The position numbers were made by a program, and so were the translations under genes. Positions 27,826 through 36,363 of a DNA stretch of 64,000 nt are shown in pieces. The notes below the pieces were generated by a model that saw only the letters and a program-made list of their open reading frames with translations, did no database searches and was not told where the DNA came from. Within the stretch, counting starts at the first letter, position 1, and each line of letters starts with the position of its first letter. The stretch lies in NCBI RefSeq assembly GCF_900106015.1, contig NZ_LT629797.1:4898001-4962000 (forward strand). The letters are read 5' to 3'. Source of the stretch: Pseudomonas sihuiensis. Its GTDB lineage: Bacteria; Pseudomonadota; Gammaproteobacteria; Pseudomonadales; Pseudomonadaceae.

Positions 27826-29613
27826 TCAACGACCTGCCTGGCGGTTGCTGGCCTGATCCAGGCGCCCTACGAAGGTGGCGGCATTGACCTCACCTACGAC
27901 ACGCAGATCGAGCAATTCGTCACCATTGCCGGCGAACAACTGGATGGCAGGTGGGCCGAACAACTTGTAACGGTCCAGCAGGGCGCGCTGGGCGGCGTTG
28001 CTTTCGGTGATATCGAAGCGGATCAGGCGCCAGCCGGCCAGTTTGCTGCCTACTTCGGCATTGCCGAACACCTCGCGCTCGATGACCTTGCAGCTGATGC
28101 ACCAGTCGGCATACCAGTCCAGCAGCAGCGGCTGGCCGCTGGCTTTGGCCTCGGCCAGTGCGGCGTCCAGTTCGGCGGGGCTGCTCAGGGTTTGCCAGGC
28201 ACCGCTCTTGGCGCTGCTCTGGCTGGCACCGGCCTGCAACTGGCCGAGCGGCTTGAGCGGATCGCTCGCACCCTGCAGGGCACCGACCCAGGCGGCCAGG
28301 GCATAGACCAGCAACGCCAGACCGGCGATCTGACCGAGCTTCTGTCGATGCGTTTTGGGACCGAACTCCAGCGCACCGAGGAATACCGCCACGCCACCCG
28401 CCAGCAGGCCCCACAGGGCCAGGCTGAGACTGCCCGGCAGTACGCGCTCGAGCAGCCAGACCGAAACGGCCAGCAGCAGCACGCCGAAGGCATTGCGCAC
28501 CGTGACCATCCAGGTACCGGTTTTCGGCAGCAGCGCACCACCGCCCACGGCGAACAGCACCAGCGGCGTACCCATGCCGAGGCCGAGGGCGAGCAGCTTC
28601 AGGCCGCCGCCCAGGGCATCACCACTGGCACTGATATATAGCAGGGCACCGGCCAGCGGCGCCGAGACGCAGGGGCTGACCAGCAGACTGGACAGCACGC
28701 CGAGCAGGGCTGCATTCAGATGCGAGCCGCCATGGGTCTTGCCGGCCAGGCGATCCAGCGGTTCACTGATGAAACGTGGCAGGCGCAGCTCGAACAGGCC
28801 GAACATGGCCAGCGCGAAGAAGGCGAAGAAGGCGGCGAAAGGCACCAATACCCAAGCCGATTGCAGGCGAGCCTGCAGATTGAGGCCCGCGCCGAACAGC
28901 CCCATCAGCGTGCCGAGAATGGCGAAGCAGGCGGCCATCGGCAGGACATAAGCCAGCGACAGAGTCAGGCTGCGCAGGCCGCCCAACTGGCCGCGCAGCA
29001 CCACGCCGGAGAGGATCGGCAGCATCGGCAGCACGCAGGGGGTGAAGGTCAGCGCCAGACCGCCGAGGAAGAACAGCGCCAGCTCTTTCCAGTTCCAGCC
29101 TGTCGCGACCGGCGCCACATCACCGCTGGTGGCGGCAGGCATATCACCGATCTCGATATATTCGGTTTCCGGCGGATAGCACAGGCCCTTGTCGGCGCAA
29201 CCCTGATAGCCGACCTGCAGGCGCAGCGGGCGGTTATCCGGGTTGTCCAGCGGCACACGGATATCCAGCACGCCGTAGTACACCTCGACATCGCCGAAGA
29301 ATTCATCGTGCTTGGCCTCGCCTGCTGGCAATTCGGCGTCGCCGAGCACCAGGTCCGCCGGTTCGACGCTGAAATTGAATCGATGGCGATAGAGGTAGTA
29401 GCCCTCGGCCGCGACGAAGCGCAGCGTCACTGCCTGTGCATCGCTGCTCACCAGGCTCAGCTTGAAGGCTTCACGCACCGGCAGGAAATCGCTGCTGTTG
29501 TTCAGCGGTGCGCCAATCGGCGAGGCGGCAGGGCGCTGGTCGAACAGGTTGGCGCTGGCGGGCAGGCTCAGGCAGAGCAGAAGCAGGGGAAGCAGCAGTC
29601 GACGCAGTGACAT
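27826..29613 (-). CDS. dsbD: Thiol:disulfide interchange protein DsbD
   Basis: 595 residues. Carries electrons from cytoplasmic thioredoxin across the inner membrane to periplasmic DsbC/DsbG. Layout: signal peptide (LLLPLLLLCLSLPASA); periplasmic alpha domain (about 25-165) with the Cys pair in CADKGLCYPP; eight-helix beta domain (about 185-450) with the Cys in FTPCVLPMLP and in SPCVSAPLAG; C-terminal thioredoxin-like gamma domain with DWYADWCISCKVIE (CxxC). The start at 29613 (MSLRRLLLPL) is chosen as the natural signal-peptide start; the longer frame lacks a site. Confidence 0.95.
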   Translation of the reverse strand: MSLRRLLLPLLLLCLSLPASANLFDQRPAASPIGAPLNNSSDFLPVREAFKLSLVSSDAQAVTLRFVAAEGYYLYRHRFNFSVEPADLVLGDAELPAGEAKHDEFFGDVEVYYGVLDIRVPLDNPDNRPLRLQVGYQGCADKGLCYPPETEYIEIGDMPAATSGDVAPVATGWNWKELALFFLGGLALTFTPCVLPMLPILSGVVLRGQLGGLRSLTLSLAYVLPMAACFAILGTLMGLFGAGLNLQARLQSAWVLVPFAAFFAFFALAMFGLFELRLPRFISEPLDRLAGKTHGGSHLNAALLGVLSSLLVSPCVSAPLAGALLYISASGDALGGGLKLLALGLGMGTPLVLFAVGGGALLPKTGTWMVTVRNAFGVLLLAVSVWLLERVLPGSLSLALWGLLAGGVAVFLGALEFGPKTHRQKLGQIAGLALLVYALAAWVGALQGASDPLKPLGQLQAGASQSSAKSGAWQTLSSPAELDAALAEAKASGQPLLLDWYADWCISCKVIEREVFGNAEVGSKLAGWRLIRFDITESNAAQRALLDRYKLFGPPAIQLFAGNGDELLDLRVVGEVNAATFVGRLDQASNRQAGR

Positions 29614-29781
29614 CGGGCGAATATCTCGGCGAAAGGTGGCGGCATGATACCGGAAAGCGCTCACCCGTATCGTCGTCGCCGCGCCGGGGCGTCGATTGCC
29701 GGAGATGAGCGGAACCTTGGAGAAGGCCGGCCTTGTCGAGTTCCCGTGCAGATCAAGCCTGCGCTGCCGTGTCGCAGGCGC

Positions 29782-31746
29782 TTAGACGCGAAACGCCTGT
29801 ACGGCGCTGTGCAACTGGCCACCCAGGTGCAGCAGGCGTTCACTCTCGCTGCGTCCGTTGGCGATCAGGCCGAGGTTGTCGTCGCCCAGTTGGTGGATGC
29901 GTTCGCCGTGTTCGCGAATCTCGCTGACCGCATTGCTCTGCTGCGCGGTGGCCTCGGCGATACGCCCGGCCATGCTGGCGATGGTGCGGATGGCGCTGAC
30001 GATCTCGTCCAGCGCACCATCGGCCGCTTCGGCCTTGCCCGCGGTAGCTTCGGCGTGTTCGACCTGGGCACGCATGGCCTGTACCGACTGATGCGCGGCT
30101 TGTTGCAAGCGGCCGATGACATCCTGGATTTCCGCGGTGGCGCTGCCGGTGCGCTGCGACAGTGAGCGCACCTCGTCGGCGACCACGGCGAAACCGCGGC
30201 CGGCCTCGCCGGCGCGCGCGGCCTCGATGGCGGCGTTGAGGGCGAGCAGGTTGGTCTGTTCGGCAATGCCGCGAATCACCGTAAGCACGCTGCCGATGGT
30301 GGCGGTCTCGTCGGCCAGACGTTCGATGGCCTGGGCGTTGCCCTGCACCTCGGTGACCAGGGCGTGCAGCCCTTCCAGGCTCTGGCCGATGACCTGCTGG
30401 CCCTGGACCAGAGCGCGGTCGGCGTCGCGGCTGGCGTCGGCGGTCTGGCTGGCATCCTGGGCGACCTGGCCGATGGTCGCTTCCAGCTCGCTCAATGCGT
30501 CGCGGATCAGGGCGGTATCGCCGGCCTGGCGTTCGGCTCCGCCGTGCAGGCCGCCGCTGAGGTCGGCCAGGGTACGACTGGAGCCGGCGACATGCTCGGC
30601 GTGGCCGCGAATGCTGGCGACCAGCTCCACCAGATAGCGGCGCAGGTGATTGAGCGAATCTTCGATATCGCGCAGCTCGCGGGTGCGGGAATTGATGCTG
30701 ATCGGCGTCGCGAAATCACCTTTGGCCCACTGCGACAGCGCCGGTACCAGGCGCTCGAGTACTTGCGACAGGCGCCGCTGGATGCGGTCGATGAGCAGGG
30801 CGATCAGCAGGATCAGACCGATCATCAGGCCTTGAATCAGCCGCACCTCGCCCTGAATGCGCGCATATTCGCCTTTTACCAGAGGCTCCAGCGCCGCCAG
30901 TGCCTGTTGCACCTGGGTCACGCGTTCGGTGGTGGTCACGGCCAATTGCTGGCGTTGCTCGACCAGCTCGCGGGTACGCTGCAGTTCGCTGGGGTAGCGG
31001 CGTACCAGGGTGCTCAGTTCGCGTTTCAGCTCGATGCCACGATCCTGCGCCTGTTGCTCCTGCTGTGTTTCATCCAGGCCTAGCAGCGCGGCGAAACCGA
31101 CGCTGGCAGAGCTGTCGGCCTGCTGCACGCCGAGTAGCGGTAACTTATCCAGCGCCTCTGCCTGTTGAGCAAGAGCCTTGAGTTCGCGTTCGACGTCGCC
31201 GAGTAGCTCACTACGACCCTGGCTGGTGAAGCGTTCGCGGGCGTGGGCCAGCTTCAGCAGGCGCGAACCGGCTTCCTGCAGTGGTTTGCGGTAGTCACCG
31301 GCGGCGGGGCTGCTGGCATCTGCGACGTACTGGGTCAGTTGTTCCAGCGCGGCGAGCATCTCGCGTTCGGCTTGCAACAGCAGCCCTTGCGGATCACCGG
31401 CCAGTTTGCCGGCCGCCAGCAGCTGATTGGCGCTGAAGTCGCGCAGTTGCTCAAGGCTTGGGCGCAGCTCGGTGGTCAATTGTTGCGGCAGTTGTTCGAG
31501 GGCTTCGTCGAAGGCGTCGATGGCCTGGGTCGCGCTGCTGTGTTGCACCGCGTTGCCACCGGCCAGGTAGGCCTGAATATTGTCGGCCACCTCGCGCTGG
31601 AACTGCTGGGACAGCGTCAGGTAGCGCTCCATCAGTTGCACCGGTTGCTGCAACGCGCGCTGCGACCACCAGAGCGTCGCCGCCAGCGCAACGCAGACGG
31701 TGACCAGCAGCAGGGTGTTTAGGTTGGTGAGCAGCTTGAGGCGCAT
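29782..31746 (-). CDS. ctpL: Methyl-accepting chemotaxis protein, CtpL-like (HBM-type ligand domain)
   Basis: 654 residues. The first transmembrane helix is about 11-28. A large all-helical periplasmic domain (about 30-305), the helical bimodular type, contains [20 protein letters not shown] and many Gln/Leu heptads. The second helix is [16 protein letters not shown], followed by HAMP and a signalling domain with the hairpin tip [20 protein letters not shown] and [18 protein letters not shown]. In PAO1, from memory, PA4844 beside dsbD encodes CtpL, which mediates taxis to low phosphate. Same position plus a Pho-box-like sequence upstream support the name. The ligand is inferred. Confidence 0.78.
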   Translation of the reverse strand: MRLKLLTNLNTLLLVTVCVALAATLWWSQRALQQPVQLMERYLTLSQQFQREVADNIQAYLAGGNAVQHSSATQAIDAFDEALEQLPQQLTTELRPSLEQLRDFSANQLLAAGKLAGDPQGLLLQAEREMLAALEQLTQYVADASSPAAGDYRKPLQEAGSRLLKLAHARERFTSQGRSELLGDVERELKALAQQAEALDKLPLLGVQQADSSASVGFAALLGLDETQQEQQAQDRGIELKRELSTLVRRYPSELQRTRELVEQRQQLAVTTTERVTQVQQALAALEPLVKGEYARIQGEVRLIQGLMIGLILLIALLIDRIQRRLSQVLERLVPALSQWAKGDFATPISINSRTRELRDIEDSLNHLRRYLVELVASIRGHAEHVAGSSRTLADLSGGLHGGAERQAGDTALIRDALSELEATIGQVAQDASQTADASRDADRALVQGQQVIGQSLEGLHALVTEVQGNAQAIERLADETATIGSVLTVIRGIAEQTNLLALNAAIEAARAGEAGRGFAVVADEVRSLSQRTGSATAEIQDVIGRLQQAAHQSVQAMRAQVEHAEATAGKAEAADGALDEIVSAIRTIASMAGRIAEATAQQSNAVSEIREHGERIHQLGDDNLGLIANGRSESERLLHLGGQLHSAVQAFRV

Positions 31747-31796
31747 GACGGGCTCGATCGACGACTGAACGATGCCCGCGAGCTTATTGCGGTTTG

Positions 31797-31814
31797 GTTA
31801 CATCCTGATGACGG
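31797..31814 (-). promoter_or_regulatory. Possible PhoB box upstream of ctpL
   Basis: Minus strand CCGTCAT CAGG ATGTAAC has the 7-4-7 layout of a Pho box (consensus CTGTCAT N4 CTGTCAT), about 10 of 14 matches, 51 nt before the ctpL ATG. The second half-site is weak. Confidence 0.4.
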
Positions 31815-31854
31815 CGTGAGTTGCGTCACGTTCTGCGGGAGCCGCCAGTAAGTC

Positions 31855-33189
31855 TCAGTTTGACAGAGAGGCTGTCAGCCAACTGTTTACCTGGCGTATG
31901 TCTGTATCGCTGAGCCGCCCACTCCAGCGATATAGAACTAACAAACTGGTGATGTAGTTGTATTGCGATTGCAGTAGATCTCGTTTGGCGCGGAACTCCA
32001 TCTCGATGCTATTCAGAACATCTACGGCGTTCATTACTCCGTAGCTGAAGGCCTGCTCGGTCGCAGTCCGTGAGCGCTCGGCAGAGGCGAGGGCGAGTTG
32101 CAAGGCTGTCACGCGATTCAGGCTGGCCTCGAGGTTGAGGTAGGCTGTGCGTGTCTCCCGCACTACCTGCCGGCGCAGGGCTTCGTGTTCGTACTGAGTC
32201 GCATCGAGCTCCGCATGTAGTGAAGCAACCCTGGCTTGGGTCGAGCCACCACTGTAAAGGGGAATCTGCACGCCCAAAGAGGCAACGTAGGTATCCGAGC
32301 GGGGAGTTGCAGTTCCTTCGTAGCCGATATCGCTGCGCTGAGCGTTTAGGTCTAATGCCAGGGTTGGCAGGTGTTCGGCCTTCGCTTCCCCGAGAGCGGC
32401 TTGTGCCGCATCCAGTGCCTGGCCCCTGGCCAGCAGGGCCGGGTTGCTGCGCAAGGCGGTCTCTACCCAGAACTCCTGGCTCTGTTGCGGTGGGAGGAAG
32501 TTCGGTTGCGTGGCGAGCCGTTTCAGGGGTTGTTCCAGCGAGCGCCCGATCAGTTCGGCAATGGCTTCCCGGTCTATTTCAATCTGATTGGCCGCTTCGA
32601 TGGCCTGTGCTTTCAGTAGATCTACGCGGGCCTGAAGCTCGAGCACATCCGTGACTCTGGCCATCTTCTTCGCAAACAGTGACTCAACCCTTACATGGTT
32701 GCGCGTCGTTGCGTCCAGTTCCGCTTGAACCAGGCGTAACTCGTCCTCGGCCGCCAGTGCCGCAAAGTAGCGCTCGGCGAGGTCAATGCTCGCCTGTACG
32801 CGAGCCTCCTCGTATTCGAATGTACTCTGTCTGGTGAGAGCCGAGAACTTCTGATAGCTGCGCCACGCCTGAGGTGCGTATAGCAGCTGGCTCAGTCCGA
32901 GCGAATAGGCCTGGCCGTTGTAGCGGCTGCGGGCGAGGTCGTCCTCGCGCTGGCTACTATTGACGCTGGCGTTGCCGCCGAGCTGCGGCAACAGACGGCC
33001 CAGAGCTTCGCGTTGGCGCCCTTCACTGCTTTTTTCCAGCGCCCCCGCTCTGAGTATTCTGGGGTCCGCGTTGCGGGTTTCGATATACAGATCCCATAGG
33101 TCGACGGGCGTGCCGGAGGCCATGGCGATACTCGCATGCGTCAGAGCACAGAGCCCTAGGGCTGATAGCTTGAGTATTGAGATGCGCAC
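31855..33189 (-). CDS. TolC-family outer-membrane component of a type I secretion system
   Basis: 444 residues with a signal peptide (ALGLCALTHASIAMASG). Two outer-membrane-efflux repeats, each with a long helical and a strand segment (GQAYSLGLSQLLYAPQAWRS; YVASLGVQIPLYSGGSTQA) and the second-repeat helix QAFSYGVMNAVDVLNSIEME. Length fits the AprF/PrtF group. The start is GTG at 33189 with GAGGA 7 nt upstream, 3 bp after the HlyD-like stop, so it is tightly coupled. Last gene of the RTX-ABC-MFP-OMP series. Confidence 0.9.
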   Translation of the reverse strand: MRISILKLSALGLCALTHASIAMASGTPVDLWDLYIETRNADPRILRAGALEKSSEGRQREALGRLLPQLGGNASVNSSQREDDLARSRYNGQAYSLGLSQLLYAPQAWRSYQKFSALTRQSTFEYEEARVQASIDLAERYFAALAAEDELRLVQAELDATTRNHVRVESLFAKKMARVTDVLELQARVDLLKAQAIEAANQIEIDREAIAELIGRSLEQPLKRLATQPNFLPPQQSQEFWVETALRSNPALLARGQALDAAQAALGEAKAEHLPTLALDLNAQRSDIGYEGTATPRSDTYVASLGVQIPLYSGGSTQARVASLHAELDATQYEHEALRRQVVRETRTAYLNLEASLNRVTALQLALASAERSRTATEQAFSYGVMNAVDVLNSIEMEFRAKRDLLQSQYNYITSLLVLYRWSGRLSDTDIRQVNSWLTASLSN

Positions 33190-33192
33190 GCT

Positions 33193-34512
33193 TCAGTCCT
33201 CAATCAGTGAGCGGGCCAGTGCATCACCGGCAGGCTGCATCAGATAGTTGAGTAGTGTGCGTTCGCCCGTGTTGATCAGTACTTCCGCTGGCATACCTGG
33301 CAGCAGGGTCAGCCCCCCGAGAGTGGCCCTGCCCTCTTCGGTCAGCTCGAGACGACCGAGGTAGTACGGCATACCCGTGTCCGTATCGATCAAACGATCA
33401 GCAGAGATATGCGTCAGCATTCCTTCGATCACCGGGGTGGTGCTGCTCTTGAAAGCACTGAAACGGATATCGGCATGGCGACCGATGGCTACCCGGTCGA
33501 TGTCCGTAGGCGCTATGCGTGCTTCGACGACCAGCTCCGCGTCTGTGGGAACTATGTCCAGTAATGGCGTGCCGGCGCCTATTACCCCGCCAACCGTGTG
33601 CACGCTCAGGCCGATTACCATGCCGGACTCTGGCGCCACGATCCGCGTCCTTTCAAGCCGGCTCTGGATGGCTGCGAGGCGCTCGCGCAGATCCCGTACG
33701 CGGGTATGGGTGTCGCCGAGTTGGCTGGCCACTTCGCTGGCAAAGGCTTTGTTCAGTTGCAGGATCTGCAGCCTCGTCTCGCTTATGCGCAAACGTGCTT
33801 GGGCCATTGCCGATCGATGCTCGGCAATTTCGCTACGAAGGCGTGTCAAGCTGCGTTCTTGATCCCGCAGGCGCTGGATGTCGATGAAGCCTTCTGCGAG
33901 CAGTGCGCGCAGATCGGCAATCTCCTCGGCATAGGAACTGGCCAGTTCTTGCTTGCTGGAGACCATGGCTTGGAGGCCTTCGATCTGCGCCTCAAGCTGC
34001 ACTATGTTTTTTTCAAAAATGCTTACTTCCCCGGACAAACTGCTGCGTCTGGTCTGGAAAATCTGCTCCTCGTTGGCCATCGCTTCCCGGATGCGGGGAT
34101 CGCCGGGGGCGAAATCGGGCACTGGCAAGGTGCCGTCGTGAGTCTTCTGCTCGGCCTGCAGTCGGGATTCCTGGGCTAATAGCGCGATCAACTGGCTGCG
34201 CACCATCTCGAACTCTGCACGGAGCTGGCTGTCATCGAGCTCCAGAAGAACGTCGCCGACCTGGACCGGGTCGCCATCACGCACATGCAAGGCATGGACG
34301 ATGCCTCCCTCCAAATGCTGCACGGTCTTGCGATAACTCTTGACCGTAACCACCCCGGGGGCGAGCGCGGCGCCATCCAGTGGTGCCAGAGTGGCCCAGC
34401 CGCCGAACAGGCCAAAAGTTACGAAGAGAATGCCATAGCCCAGGCGCCGGATCGGCTTATCGTCGATGGGCAAAGGGGGGAGGGTGTGGCTAGGGGTCAT
34501 GGGACTATTCAT
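33193..34512 (-). CDS. HlyD-family periplasmic adaptor of a type I secretion system
   Basis: 439 residues, PrtE/AprE size. A short cytoplasmic arm and one transmembrane helix (GYGILFVTFGLFGGWATLAP) precede the lipoyl half-motif (GVVTVKSYRKTVQHLEGGIV, VRDGDPVQVGDVLLELDD). A coiled-coil hairpin (about 115-280; QTRRSSLSGEVSIFEKNIV) and the second lipoyl half with beta-barrel (RIVAPESGMVIGLSVHTVGG, LLPGMPAEVLINTGERTLL) follow. Bridges the ABC exporter and the TolC-like channel. The start ATG overlaps the ABC stop by 4 bp; an internal ATG four codons later is possible. Confidence 0.93.
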   Translation of the reverse strand: MNSPMTPSHTLPPLPIDDKPIRRLGYGILFVTFGLFGGWATLAPLDGAALAPGVVTVKSYRKTVQHLEGGIVHALHVRDGDPVQVGDVLLELDDSQLRAEFEMVRSQLIALLAQESRLQAEQKTHDGTLPVPDFAPGDPRIREAMANEEQIFQTRRSSLSGEVSIFEKNIVQLEAQIEGLQAMVSSKQELASSYAEEIADLRALLAEGFIDIQRLRDQERSLTRLRSEIAEHRSAMAQARLRISETRLQILQLNKAFASEVASQLGDTHTRVRDLRERLAAIQSRLERTRIVAPESGMVIGLSVHTVGGVIGAGTPLLDIVPTDAELVVEARIAPTDIDRVAIGRHADIRFSAFKSSTTPVIEGMLTHISADRLIDTDTGMPYYLGRLELTEEGRATLGGLTLLPGMPAEVLINTGERTLLNYLMQPAGDALARSLIED

Positions 34513-36239
34513 GTCGGCTGCTGAGGGTCGGCGAGCCGAGGGCCGCTGATGCTGGGCTCTGGCTTACTCTGCAGCTGTTTGAGCACTTTGTCGCGGGGGC
34601 CGCATAGGGGCATTTCGCCGGCGTTCATCACGATCAGGCTGTCGAGCTGCGCCAGCACATTGGGGTGGTGGGTGATGACGAAGAGGGTGCTACCGCGCTG
34701 CTTCATGCTTTGCAGCGCCTGAGCAAGCATCTTTTCCCCTGCCTCGTCGAGGTTCGAGTTCGGCTCGTCGAGGATCAGCACCCTGGGATTTCCATATAGT
34801 GCCCGGGCCAGCCCGATACGCTGGCGCTGTCCGCCAGAAAGACCGCCGCCATTTGCGCCGATGCGGGTGTCATAGCCTTGCGGTAGTTGCAGGATGAGCT
34901 CGTGCACTCCTGCCAGTCGTGCCGCCTCCACGACGGCCTCGGCATCCAGCTCGCCCAGCCGGGCGATGTTGTCACCAATGCTGCCCTCGAACAGCTCGAT
35001 GTCCTGCGGTAGATAGCCAAGGTGACGGCCCAGTTCCTCGCGGCGCCATTGGCTAACGTCTGCGCCATCCAGGCGAACATGCCCTTCCAGTGCTGGCCAG
35101 ATACCGAGTAGTGCGCGCGCCAGGGTCGACTTGCCCGAGCCGCTCGGACCTATGATGCCGACCGCGGTGCCCGGTGTGACCTGAAAGTTGATATTCCTGA
35201 TGACCGGCCGGGAGCTGCCCGGGGCACCAGCGTGAAGGTTTTCTACGGCAATGCTGCCCAGTGGACTGGGAAGCGGCATGGGCTCGGGCTCCTGCGCTAC
35301 CTTGGCCAGCAGCTCATGCAGGCGCGCGTACTGCGAGCGGGCGCCGATAAAGCCCTTCCAGGCGCCAATCATCTGATCGATGGGGGCTAGGGCCCGACCT
35401 AGAAGGATTGAGCCGGCGATCATCAGGCCCGCGCTGATCTCATGGTTGATCGCCAGGTATGCGCCAAGGCCTAGGATCAGCGATTGCACCAATTGGCGGA
35501 AGGTTTTCGACAGAGAGCTGATCGCGCCGGCACGATCGCTGGCGCTGCTCTGTAGAAGCAGAACCTTGTGCACCTGCTGTAGCCAGCGCTGGCGGAGGTT
35601 GGGCAGCATGCCCATGGCCGCGATGACCTCTGCATTGTTAAGGCTCTTGCCGGTAAGGTCGGTGGCGAGCAACTGTTCGCGATTTGCCTGCTGCAGGGGA
35701 GCCTGGGTCAGGCGTTCGTTGAGCATGGCCAGGGCAATCAGCAGCAGTGAGCTGACCAGCCCCAGCCAGCCGAACCAGGGATGGAAGATAAACATCACGG
35801 CGAGATAGATTGGCAGCCAGGGTGCGTCGAAGAAGGCGAAAAGACCATTGCCGGTGAGAAACTGGCGCAGGCCATTGAGGTCGCTGAGCGGCTGGGTGGT
35901 GGCCTTCACGCCGCCCGAGTCCAGTGCCAGCTTGAAGCCTGCGTCGTGGAGGCGGGCGCCCAGATCGTTTTCCAGGCGGGTACTCACGCGCACCATGATA
36001 CGTGAGCGCACCCACTCCAAGGCGCCCAGGCTGATCATCAGAAACAGCATGATCAGGGTCAGCATCAGCAGCGTGGCTTCGCTACCACTACCCACTGCGC
36101 GGTCGTAGACCTGCAGCATGTAGAAGGAGGGCACCAGCATCAACAGGTTGATGAAGAGGCTGAACAGCGCCACCGCGAAAAAGCTCGTACGACAGGCGAG
36201 CAGGGTGCGTTCAAGGTCGGTTTGCGATAACCGCAGCAT
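34509..36239 (-). CDS. Type I secretion ABC exporter (permease-ATPase fusion)
   Basis: 576 residues, AprD/PrtD type without an N-terminal C39 domain. Transmembrane half (about 10-300): FFAVALFSLFINLLMLVPSF, YMLQVYDRAVGSGSEATLLM. ATPase half: Walker A IIGPSGSGKSTLARALLG, signature LSGGQRQRIGLARALYG, Walker B RVLILDEPNSNLDE. Energises one-step export of the RTX protein encoded just upstream. I start at 36239 (MLRLSQTDLERTLLACRTSF); the longer frame reaches into the hairpin spacer. The ribosome site is weak, perhaps keeping exporter levels low relative to the substrate. Confidence 0.93.
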   Translation of the reverse strand: MLRLSQTDLERTLLACRTSFFAVALFSLFINLLMLVPSFYMLQVYDRAVGSGSEATLLMLTLIMLFLMISLGALEWVRSRIMVRVSTRLENDLGARLHDAGFKLALDSGGVKATTQPLSDLNGLRQFLTGNGLFAFFDAPWLPIYLAVMFIFHPWFGWLGLVSSLLLIALAMLNERLTQAPLQQANREQLLATDLTGKSLNNAEVIAAMGMLPNLRQRWLQQVHKVLLLQSSASDRAGAISSLSKTFRQLVQSLILGLGAYLAINHEISAGLMIAGSILLGRALAPIDQMIGAWKGFIGARSQYARLHELLAKVAQEPEPMPLPSPLGSIAVENLHAGAPGSSRPVIRNINFQVTPGTAVGIIGPSGSGKSTLARALLGIWPALEGHVRLDGADVSQWRREELGRHLGYLPQDIELFEGSIGDNIARLGELDAEAVVEAARLAGVHELILQLPQGYDTRIGANGGGLSGGQRQRIGLARALYGNPRVLILDEPNSNLDEAGEKMLAQALQSMKQRGSTLFVITHHPNVLAQLDSLIVMNAGEMPLCGPRDKVLKQLQSKPEPSISGPRLADPQQPT

Positions 36240-36322
36240 GGTGGGAGTCCGGAGCGTCGAGGGGGCGGCGAAGAACTTGGTGGCGGGTTGGTCGGCGGCC
36301 GGGCAGTTTGCCACCTTTGTCG

Positions 36323-36351
36323 CGCCGGCTCCATCGGGGATGGAGCCGGCG
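36323..36351 (-). terminator. Strong hairpin between the RTX gene and its exporter genes (attenuator)
   Basis: Perfect 13-bp stem CGCCGGCTCCATC/GATGGAGCCGGCG with a 3-nt loop, 13 nt after the RTX stop and 84 nt before the ABC start. There is no T-run behind it, so it probably stabilises the 3' end or partly terminates, giving more effector than exporter mRNA. Confidence 0.6.
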
Positions 36352-36363
36352 GTTGGTTAGGTT

